NCBI GenBank assembly: GCA_023488645.1
Contig: JAMDDL010000058.1
Location: 1 to 5,325 of the forward strand
DNA: 5,325 nucleotides
DNA from: Actinomycetota bacterium
GTDB lineage: Bacteria > Actinomycetota > Humimicrobiia > Humimicrobiales > Humimicrobiaceae
Reading direction: 5' to 3'
The notes under the pieces were generated by a model that was not told the origin of the DNA, searched no databases, and was given only the letters and a program-made list of their open reading frames with translations. Shown in pieces: positions 1 to 5,325 of this stretch (the stretch's first letter is position 1; each line of letters starts with the position of its first letter). Both the position numbers and the translations under genes were made by a program.

Positions 1-1148
1 AATTCCGTTCTATAAAATTTATAATTATCAAAACTTACTTCAGGAGGAACCATATGATCGGTATAAGGAATATAACCTCCTTTTTCTAACATCCTTTTTA
101 CTTTTTTCAGTTCCCTTAAAATGAATTCTTTGTTTTTTGATAAAACCTTTTTATCAATTCCACCCATTATTATAAGATTAGTGTAATTTTCCCTTATTTT
201 CTCAATATCTAATCCAGATTGAACCTCAAATGGTGTAAAACCTGTAACTCCTCCTTCTAAAAATAAAGGAATTAAAACTTCAAAATTTCCATCAGTATCA
301 ACAAAAAAATGTTCTATTTCAAATTCTTTCATTTTAGATGTAAATTTTTTATAAAACTGCAGTAAAAATTTTTTAAAAATGTTAGGTGACACAAGCGGAC
401 CATTTTTAAACGCCATATCTTCCCAGATTAGAATATAATCAACTTTAACTCTGGAAACAATTTTAGAATACAGCCTTATATAATAATCGGTAAAAAAATC
501 CAATATTTCATAAACTAATATAGGATCATCATAAAAAAGATACAGGCCAGCCTCTAATCCCACTAGCTCTCTGATTATAGAAAAAAAACCTAATGAGTAA
601 TATCCTCCAGTAATTTGTAAAGGGTATGTTCTATTATTGTATTCATTTATTAGTTCATCGAATTTTGCTGGGAATCGATCTATAGAATCAGGGTTAAATC
701 TTTCTTTTATATTATTAAAATCTTTTTTATTTTTTACAGGGTAGGATATGAATTGAGGCATTGAACCTCCATCTTTTTTTGTTTTTACAATTTTTCCGTC
801 CTCTCTTCTATATGTTATAGTTTCACTGTCTTCAATAAATATTTCTTTTTCAAATAATGGAATGGGACCGGCGTCAACTGCCACTGAATGTGCTCTCTCA
901 TCAAATCCAAAAAAATTATGAACATCTATATCATATAAATTTAAACTATCATAAAATACATCAGGGCTTGGGTAGGCTTCACCTGCTATCCACTGCCCAA
1001 ACTCTAGTTTAGTAGGAGGTTTTTCTTTTGGCAGTCCTTCTTTATACCACCTCTGTATGGTGTCATACCAGTATGCAAATTCCCAGTTTGGAATAGGAGA
1101 TTTTTTTTTAAAATTAATAACATTTAAGAATTTTTCTCTACTATCCAT
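1..1148 (-). CDS. Uroporphyrinogen decarboxylase (URO-D) superfamily protein, MtaA/CmuA-like, 3' end cut by the window
   Basis: I translated this frame by hand from ATG 1148; 382 codons are open to the window edge with no stop. The start MDSREKFLNV is typical of this family. The C-terminal half carries its signature blocks: IWEDMAFKNGPLVSP at residues 241-255, VDTDGN at 283-288, MGGIDKKVL at 328-336 and GGYIPYTDHMVPPEVSF at 357-373. Relatives are about 370-390 aa, so only a few residues should be missing. It is not the heme enzyme HemE, because the N-terminal MRQAGR-type substrate motif is absent. The superfamily also includes the corrinoid methyltransferases MtaA and CmuA, whose zinc ligands are HxC plus a later Cys. 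Here those sites read D284-T-D286 and D364-H365, so ordinary MtaA chemistry is doubtful. The gene starts 14 bases after the upstream permease stop and has no clear Shine-Dalgarno, which suggests translational coupling. A cytoplasmic enzyme acting on the imported compound is inferred; the reaction is unknown. Confidence 0.9.
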   Translation of the reverse strand, partial: MDSREKFLNVINFKKKSPIPNWEFAYWYDTIQRWYKEGLPKEKPPTKLEFGQWIAGEAYPSPDVFYDSLNLYDIDVHNFFGFDERAHSVAVDAGPIPLFEKEIFIEDSETITYRREDGKIVKTKKDGGSMPQFISYPVKNKKDFNNIKERFNPDSIDRFPAKFDELINEYNNRTYPLQITGGYYSLGFFSIIRELVGLEAGLYLFYDDPILVYEILDFFTDYYIRLYSKIVSRVKVDYILIWEDMAFKNGPLVSPNIFKKFLLQFYKKFTSKMKEFEIEHFFVDTDGNFEVLIPLFLEGGVTGFTPFEVQSGLDIEKIRENYTNLIIMGGIDKKVLSKNKEFILRELKKVKRMLEKGGYIPYTDHMVPPEVSFDNYKFYRTE

Positions 1149-1162
1149 AAAGCATTTAAAGG

Positions 1163-1969
1163 TTATTTTATTGCTCCTGCGGTCAAACCTTCTATAAAAT
1201 ATTTTTGTAAAATTATATACAATATTAATACCGGTAGAACTATTCCTGTAAAGCCAGCAAAAACTAATGAAAGCTTAAATTGATGCTCGGCTAAAAAATA
1301 TCTTGGAAGAAGGGTTATTGGAAATAACTCATTTTTTCTAAAAAAAACTAATGGTAACATAAATTCATTCCAGGAAAACAAGAAAGCAAATATTGTTACT
1401 GCAGATAAAGCTGGTAAGCTCAAGGGTAAAACTACTCTAAAATAAGTACTAAATGGTGTACACCCATCTATTAAAGAGGCCTCAAGTATATCATTAGGTA
1501 TATCATCCATGTAATTTTTAAAGATTAAAAGCCCAAATGGCAGAATGAGTGCAGTTAAAGGTAAAATTACTGCAAGATAATTATTTATAAGCTTGAATTT
1601 TACAATCATTATGAATAATTGAACAATTATTGAAGCAACAGGTAACATCAGACCACATAGAAATATATAAAAAACTACATTCTTCCCAGACATCTTTAGC
1701 TTTGAAAATGCAAATGCTGCCAGTGATGAAATAAAAATAACCAGAAATACAGTTGGTACTGTAATAATTATACTGTTTAAAAAATATTTGGGTACTTTTA
1801 CATCTGCAAACACTTTAACATAATTAGCAAATCCTTGTCCTCTTAAAGAAATTGATACCATACTAATTAATGGTACTAAAAACAATATGGATATAATAAT
1901 TAAAATAATATGAAATTTTATATTCTCCCTTTTTTCTCTTTTGGAGGTATCTATTTTTATCTTATTCAT
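1163..1969 (-). CDS. Carbohydrate ABC transporter permease, CUT1 family, MalG-type
   Basis: This 268-aa inner-membrane subunit would form half of the translocation channel of a sugar importer. Hydrophobic segments lie near residues 19-41, 64-90, 99-123, 129-151, 184-208 and 236-255, the six-helix MalG layout. The cytoplasmic EAA loop that docks the ATPase is clear at about 161-184, with EASLIDG at 163-169 and the LP...LP pattern at 181-186. The C-terminal end, QKYFIEGLTAGAIK, is characteristic of MalG-like permeases. The start ATG at 1969 overlaps the stop of the upstream permease in an ATGA, so the two are probably translationally coupled. AGGAGA (minus strand, 1986-1981) lies 11 bases upstream, a slightly long spacing. 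An in-frame TAG just upstream (1978-1976) rules out a longer start. Family assignment is firm; the transported substrate cannot be read from a permease. Confidence 0.95.
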   Translation of the reverse strand: MNKIKIDTSKREKRENIKFHIILIIISILFLVPLISMVSISLRGQGFANYVKVFADVKVPKYFLNSIIITVPTVFLVIFISSLAAFAFSKLKMSGKNVVFYIFLCGLMLPVASIIVQLFIMIVKFKLINNYLAVILPLTALILPFGLLIFKNYMDDIPNDILEASLIDGCTPFSTYFRVVLPLSLPALSAVTIFAFLFSWNEFMLPLVFFRKNELFPITLLPRYFLAEHQFKLSLVFAGFTGIVLPVLILYIILQKYFIEGLTAGAIK

Positions 1970-2850
1970 TGGATTCTAACTCTCCTATATAACCTTAACT
2001 GGAAAAAAGTTATAATTAATGCTATCGCTAACATAAAAACAGAAACTGCAGATGAATAACCTGTATGATTGAGAGTAAAGTCTTCTAAAAAAATATGAGT
2101 TGATAATACTTCCGTTGCATGTGCTGGACCTCCTAAAGTCATAACATATACAATATCAAATATTTTGATGGCTCCTATCGAGTTTAAAATTATTAGTGAA
2201 AAATGGGTACTGGTTAACATTGGAAAGGTTATTTTACTAATTGTTTGAAAATAGTTAGCTCCGTCTATTTTTGCAGCATCATATAATTCTTGAGGAATAT
2301 TTTGAAGACCTGCCAGGTACAAAACAACAGAAAAGCCAGTCCATTCCCATATATTAATAAAAATTATTGTATAAATGGCAAGTTTTGGATTTCCAATCCA
2401 GTCCAATGCTAAAAATTTTAATCCTATATTTCTTAAAAGTTCATTAAGTGTCCCATATGTAAAATTAAGCATATTTCCAAAAGTATAACCAATAATAACA
2501 GGGGCTATTATAGCTGGCATAAATATAATACTCCTATAAATATTCCTGCCAAATAATTTTCTATTCATAAAAATGGCTAGTATAAAACCAATCAGGCCTT
2601 CAATAAGAACAGTAAGTATCAAAAAGATGAAATTATTTTTTATTGAAATAATGAAAACATTATTTTTAAACATGCTTATATAGTTTTGGAGACCTATCCA
2701 AATTTTTTCAGGGGAAATACCATCCCACTCAAAAAAGCTATTATAGACGTTGCTGATAATAGGATAAATTAAAAAAGTTATGAAAAATAAGGCAAAAGGT
2801 ATTACATATATATAGTTGTTTATACCATTTTTATAAAAAAATCTTTTCAT
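1966..2850 (-). CDS. Carbohydrate ABC transporter permease, CUT1 family, MalF/UgpA-type
   Basis: This 294-aa membrane protein pairs with the downstream MalG-type subunit. Hydrophobic segments lie near residues 12-34, 72-96, 106-129, 157-181, 212-236 and 266-286. The EAA loop is at 188-210, with ELYDAAKIDGA at 188-198 and TFP at 208-210. The motif MTLGGPAHATEVL (237-249) is a family hallmark of UgpA/LacF-type permeases. It lacks the long periplasmic insertion of E. coli MalF, as most monoderm homologues do. Start ATG 2850 is the farthest upstream possible, because an in-frame TAA sits directly before it. The preceding bases are AU-rich with no recognisable Shine-Dalgarno, so initiation may be weak. 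Together with the stem-loop upstream, this fits lower expression than the binding protein. Its last bases overlap the next gene by 4. Confidence 0.95.
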   Translation of the reverse strand: MKRFFYKNGINNYIYVIPFALFFITFLIYPIISNVYNSFFEWDGISPEKIWIGLQNYISMFKNNVFIISIKNNFIFLILTVLIEGLIGFILAIFMNRKLFGRNIYRSIIFMPAIIAPVIIGYTFGNMLNFTYGTLNELLRNIGLKFLALDWIGNPKLAIYTIIFINIWEWTGFSVVLYLAGLQNIPQELYDAAKIDGANYFQTISKITFPMLTSTHFSLIILNSIGAIKIFDIVYVMTLGGPAHATEVLSTHIFLEDFTLNHTGYSSAVSVFMLAIALIITFFQLRLYRRVRIQ

Positions 2851-2885
2851 TTATATTTATCTAAAGCCAATATTAATATAATTTT

Positions 2886-2921
2886 AATCATATCCTTGGC
2901 TCTTACACCAAGGATATGATT
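2886..2921 (-). promoter_or_regulatory. Intercistronic stem-loop between binding-protein and permease genes
   Basis: A perfect 14-bp inverted repeat, 2886-2899 (AATCATATCCTTGG) and 2908-2921 (its exact reverse complement), encloses an 8-base loop. It lies 38 bases beyond the binding-protein stop and 35 bases before the permease start. In the direction of transcription the stem is followed by AAAATTATATT rather than a run of U, so it is not a convincing intrinsic terminator. In many importer operons such a hairpin stabilises the binding-protein mRNA or partly terminates transcription, giving excess binding protein over permease. That role is inferred here. Confidence 0.7.
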
Positions 2922-2959
2922 TATTTTAGGAGTAACCCATAAATAACACAATTCCAGAA

Positions 2960-4393
2960 TTATCTTTTTATACTTTCTGAAACTTTTTGCAAGTCTGCAA
3001 GTGCTTTTTCTGGAGTCTTTTGACCGGTTGCAACAGCAGAAAGCATATCATAAATTCCCTGTTTTATTTCTGTATATCTTGGTTCTCTGGCTCCCTGAAC
3101 TTCTGTGTTATCAAAATACCATTGATTATTTGCTTTGAATTCGGCTGCCAAATCGCCAGCTTTCTCAAAGGTAGCATCGCTTATTTTAATTTCAGTAGAA
3201 GCCGGGTACTGCCAAATTGCATCAGCGTACATCTGCATTCCCTCTCCAGTTAGCAGGTACTCTAGGAATGTCCAGCAAGCTTCGAACTTATATGGGTCAC
3301 TTTCTTTTAGACCTTTAGTTATGCCAAATCCTGAACCCATGGTAACAGTCGGTAATGGATTTTTACCGTCACCATTAAGATCCGGGAAAAGGAAGGGGGC
3401 GAAACCACCATGTTGAGAATTTTCAACAGGAGAAAGGTAAACTAGAGGTAAATGCCATGAGCCTAGTGGAACTAATATTCCCTTGCCCTGCATATACTGG
3501 GTAACAGACTCCATATAAGTATTTAGACTATATGCTCCAGGCTGAACTAGTTTTTCATCAAAGAAATACTTCCACATTTTAACTGCGTCTAAAAATCCTT
3601 TACTTTCAAAACTAGACTGGCCTTGTTCTGCTTTATAGAATTCACCAGGAGCAAAGTCATCAAGCATGAAAAAGAATAAGTCCATGGCGTTCCAATTATC
3701 TTTAAAACCACAAAGGAAAGTAGCAAGACCATCTGGTTGTACCTTATCACGGATTTTTAATAGGTCATCAAGATTTTTCGGGATATCTAATCCATATTTT
3801 TTAAGGAGTGTTGTATTAGCCCAAACTCCTGTTGGTGTCCAACCCTGTGGCAACATATAATATTCTTTTCCTGTCCATTCCACCTGATCATTGCAGAAAC
3901 TGTAAAATTTACTTTTCCAATCCGTTCCCCATTTTTGTTCTGCTATAGGAGCCAGGGGTTCCAAATATTGAAGAAATGGACCTATTTGAGCCCCTGGTTG
4001 AAATTGGGCAACATCTGGAGGTGCACCTGCTGAATATGCAGATTTTATATTTACAAAATATTCATCAGGTAACTGTATTTCAAAATTCAAGGTTATATTA
4101 GGATATTTTTTCATAAAAGCTGCATTAATTTCATCTTGTGCTTCCTTTGAAGGATGCCATCCCATAACAGTAATAGTAACAGGTTTATCAAAAGTGACCT
4201 CCGCTGCCGTTGTTGTAGCTGCCATTGTTTCTGTAGTTGTTGTTTCTGCGACCGTTGTTTCTACTGCTGTTGTTTCTGCGACCGTTGTTTCTACTGCTGT
4301 TGTTGTTTTACAACCTACCATAGAGAAAGTAACTATAAGCGACAGAATAACAACAACAATCGAGATTTTTTTTAGATTTATAATTTTACCCAT
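2960..4393 (-). CDS. Sugar ABC transporter substrate-binding lipoprotein, CUT1 (MalE/UgpB-like)
   Basis: This 477-aa extracytoplasmic receptor would capture the solute for the two downstream permeases. Residues 1-27 are a lipoprotein signal peptide: positive N-terminus, hydrophobic stretch 11-25 and lipobox MVGC with C28 as the lipidated residue. A Thr/Ala/Val/Glu-rich linker (about 29-66) holds two copies of AVETTVAETT and tethers the domain to the membrane. The binding domain begins near residue 71 with PVTITVMGWHPS. The pattern AFMKKYPNITLNFE (92-105), APPDVAQF (124-131) and a late SGFGITKG (354-361) is typical of solute-binding family 1. Aromatics such as W173, W185, W191, W313 and W394 could stack on a sugar ring. 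DLNGDGK at 338-344 resembles a calcium-binding loop. AAAGGAG lies 4 bases before ATG 4393, the best ribosome binding site in the window, and an in-frame TAG upstream (4429-4427) limits any longer start. Sampled lines of this gene are visibly richer in GC than its neighbours. Confidence 0.95.
   Translation of the reverse strand: MGKIINLKKISIVVVILSLIVTFSMVGCKTTTAVETTVAETTAVETTVAETTTTETMAATTTAAEVTFDKPVTITVMGWHPSKEAQDEINAAFMKKYPNITLNFEIQLPDEYFVNIKSAYSAGAPPDVAQFQPGAQIGPFLQYLEPLAPIAEQKWGTDWKSKFYSFCNDQVEWTGKEYYMLPQGWTPTGVWANTTLLKKYGLDIPKNLDDLLKIRDKVQPDGLATFLCGFKDNWNAMDLFFFMLDDFAPGEFYKAEQGQSSFESKGFLDAVKMWKYFFDEKLVQPGAYSLNTYMESVTQYMQGKGILVPLGSWHLPLVYLSPVENSQHGGFAPFLFPDLNGDGKNPLPTVTMGSGFGITKGLKESDPYKFEACWTFLEYLLTGEGMQMYADAIWQYPASTEIKISDATFEKAGDLAAEFKANNQWYFDNTEVQGAREPRYTEIKQGIYDMLSAVATGQKTPEKALADLQKVSESIKR
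4238..4304 (-). repeat. 30-bp tandem repeat encoding the lipoprotein linker
   Basis: Bases 4238-4304 repeat perfectly with a 30-base period for about 2.2 copies (4239-4268 equals 4269-4298). Each unit is built from two related 15-base halves that both begin GTTGTTTCT on the plus strand. The repeat is in frame and encodes the 10-residue unit AVETTVAETT just after the lipidated cysteine of the binding protein. Slippage would change linker length by multiples of 10 residues without a frameshift. Confidence 0.9.
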
Positions 4394-4397
4394 GATT

Positions 4398-4404
4398 CTC
4401 CTTT
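4398..4404 (-). promoter_or_regulatory. Ribosome binding site of the binding-protein gene
   Basis: AAAGGAG on the minus strand lies 4 bases before ATG 4393 (AAAGGAG-AATC-ATG). It fixes the start of the lipoprotein gene at MGKIINLKK, which also gives a well-formed signal peptide. Neither the MalF-type permease nor the URO-D-like gene in this window has a comparable site. Confidence 0.85.
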
Positions 4405-4447
4405 CATATATATTTTTACAACTTTGCTAAAAAAATCTCTTATAAGT

Positions 4448-4458
4448 ATCACCCCCTT
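4448..4458 (-). promoter_or_regulatory. Orphan extended Shine-Dalgarno-like element in the leader
   Basis: The minus strand reads AAGGGGGTGAT, which differs at one base from the full anti-SD complement AAGGAGGTGAT. No ATG, GTG or TTG follows at usable spacing; the next bases are ACTTATAAGAGATTTTTTT. It lies 54 bases upstream of the lipoprotein start, within the 86-base gap 4394-4479. It could be a ribosome standby site, the relic of a lost start, or chance. TATAAG just after it (4445-4440) could serve as a -10 element, but I see no good -35, so no promoter is claimed. Confidence 0.4.
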
Positions 4459-4479
4459 CATAAATGAATTCTCTATAGA

Positions 4480-5325
4480 TCATGGATACAGAACATGTTC
4501 TATGTCTTTAATCCATTTTTCTCTTCTAATATTTTCAAGAATAATTAGGTTTAAAAAACTTTCTGAATATTTCTTAATTTTATTTACCCTATATTGAGGA
4601 ATTTTCTTTATCCATTTATCATATAAATCTTCTGATCGAATTCCAGCAATAGCTCCACATAAAAAACCAATTGTTGTTGAATTGCCGGATAAATTTGCAG
4701 CTCCAATTATTGCATTTTTGAAATTAAAACCTGTTATATTGAGTACAGCAAAAACTTTTTGGATAACATTCAGGGGTTCTTGATCAAATCTTTGGTAACA
4801 ACCCTTTAAAGCTGCAGCATATATTTCTTTTCTTGCTTCAAGTGCATTATCATATTTTGAAGAAATTTTTAAAATATTTCTTATAAGTTCAGAGATACTA
4901 GCTTTTTCTATTTTTGTACCATTAAAAATATTAATATCAATATTTGAATAATTTAGAACTTTTTTAATCAAATCATCAAAGCTTTCATCGTTAAATAACA
5001 TCGATATAAATGCTGATATTATTGCAGGACATATTCTTCCTATTTCTCTTTGTAGGGCAGAAGTTATTTCAAGCCCATCATAAAATGCTTGATCAGGATT
5101 AAGAATATTGAAAATACCAATTGGAACTGCAAGACATAATGGGCTACTTGATATTACATTAAAATAACCTACCATTTTTTCAGAAACACCCTTTTTTATA
5201 AGTTCACAGGCATTTCTAAGCTCATAATATGTAGGTGCTTTAAAATCCTCTTTATTTAAAAATTTTTCAAGCCTTTCAGTATTATATTCATTAATCAAAA
5301 CCTTACTAAAATCTCTATAATTAAT
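4480..5325 (-). CDS. Divergent ADP-ribosylglycohydrolase (DraG)-like protein, 5' end beyond the window
   Basis: The frame is open to the window edge: nine more codons (INYRDFSKV) precede the first possible start, TTG 5298. Residue numbers here count from that TTG. The TTG has no convincing ribosome binding site, and the N-terminal GDALG and TDDT blocks of the family are absent, so the gene very probably continues upstream. The visible 272 residues match the family's C-terminal half. SSPLCLAVPIGIFN (51-64) corresponds to the MRxAPIG block. NPDQAFYDGLEITSALQREIGR (67-88) corresponds to the Ala-rich helix after it. NFKNAIIGAANLSGNSTTIGFLCGAIAGI (192-220) corresponds to the block that usually holds GGDTDT and GAxxGA. 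In typical members two Asp of that block bind the metal; here they read N206 and T208, so hydrolase activity may be lost or changed. The family removes ADP-ribose from proteins or hydrolyses related N- and O-glycosidic bonds in the cytoplasm. The gene ends 86 bases before the lipoprotein gene, so co-transcription is plausible. The assignment rests on pattern and is less sure than the transporter genes. Confidence 0.65.
   Translation of the reverse strand: MNYRDFSKVLINEYNTERLEKFLNKEDFKAPTYYELRNACELIKKGVSEKMVGYFNVISSSPLCLAVPIGIFNILNPDQAFYDGLEITSALQREIGRICPAIISAFISMLFNDESFDDLIKKVLNYSNIDINIFNGTKIEKASISELIRNILKISSKYDNALEARKEIYAAALKGCYQRFDQEPLNVIQKVFAVLNITGFNFKNAIIGAANLSGNSTTIGFLCGAIAGIRSEDLYDKWIKKIPQYRVNKIKKYSESFLNLIILENIRREKWIKDIEHVLYP

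Noticed and set aside
42..80. Inverted AGGAGG/CCTCCT pair that could form a hairpin or an internal ribosome binding site
   Set aside because: It lies inside conserved codons of the URO-D-like gene (GGY and VPPE), with no start codon at suitable spacing, so coding constraint explains it.
2886..2921. Intrinsic terminator for the minus-strand operon
   Set aside because: The stem is only about one-third GC and is followed in the sense direction by A-rich sequence, not by a U run. It is kept as a stem-loop only.
2987..3860. Several plus-strand open frames of 64-93 codons
   Set aside because: All lie inside the binding-protein gene on the opposite strand, show no family features, and are expected shadows of a long real gene.
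4154..4375. Plus-strand open frame with many Cys, resembling a metallothionein-like small protein
   Set aside because: It is antisense to the Thr/Ala/Val/Glu linker repeat; the Cys codons are a by-product of the repeat read on the other strand. The minus-strand lipoprotein is clearly the real gene.
4405..4430. TTGTAA and TATATA on the minus strand as a promoter directly before the lipoprotein gene
   Set aside because: The two boxes are far too close together, and transcription from such a -10 would begin within or after the ribosome binding site.
4378..4461. Possible 27-residue leader peptide on the minus strand starting at ATG 4461 and ending inside the lipoprotein gene
   Set aside because: No ribosome binding site precedes the ATG, the composition is unremarkable, and its codons contain the lipoprotein's own ribosome binding site. 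Not enough to call a gene.

Overview
The window is AT-rich, and every convincing gene lies on the minus strand, so transcription runs from position 5325 towards position 1. It looks like one accessory catabolic or transport operon from a low-GC bacterium. The solute-binding protein is a lipoprotein with a long Thr/Ala/Val/Glu linker after its lipidated cysteine, as in monoderm bacteria. The candidates I considered are Clostridia-like Firmicutes and low-GC uncultured lineages such as Atribacterota or the low-GC Actinomycetota. No gene here allows a firm assignment. I see no rRNA, tRNA, CRISPR array, transposase or phage gene.

Layout in the order of transcription: (1) 5325-4480, the C-terminal part of a divergent ADP-ribosylglycohydrolase (DraG)-like protein, cut by the window edge; (2) an 86-base gap with an orphan Shine-Dalgarno-like element and the ribosome binding site of the next gene; (3) 4393-2960, a CUT1/MalE-type sugar-binding lipoprotein with a 30-base tandem repeat in its linker; (4) a 109-base gap with a perfect 14-bp stem-loop; (5) 2850-1966 and 1969-1163, two MalF- and MalG-type permeases overlapping by 4 bases (ATGA); (6) 1148-1, a uroporphyrinogen decarboxylase superfamily protein (MtaA/CmuA-like, not HemE), almost complete but cut at the other edge.

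The three transporter genes form a standard carbohydrate ABC importer without its own ATPase, which presumably comes from a shared MsiK/UgpC-type protein elsewhere. The two flanking enzyme-like genes are the unusual part. Both belong to metalloenzyme families, and in both the family's usual metal ligands appear changed: HxC and Cys become DxD and Asp-His in the URO-D-like protein, and GDxDT becomes GNSTT in the DraG-like protein. A reasonable inference is that the operon imports a glycoside- or nucleoside-like compound that these two proteins process or sense. The substrate cannot be read from the sequence. No stretch longer than 300 bases lacks a gene.
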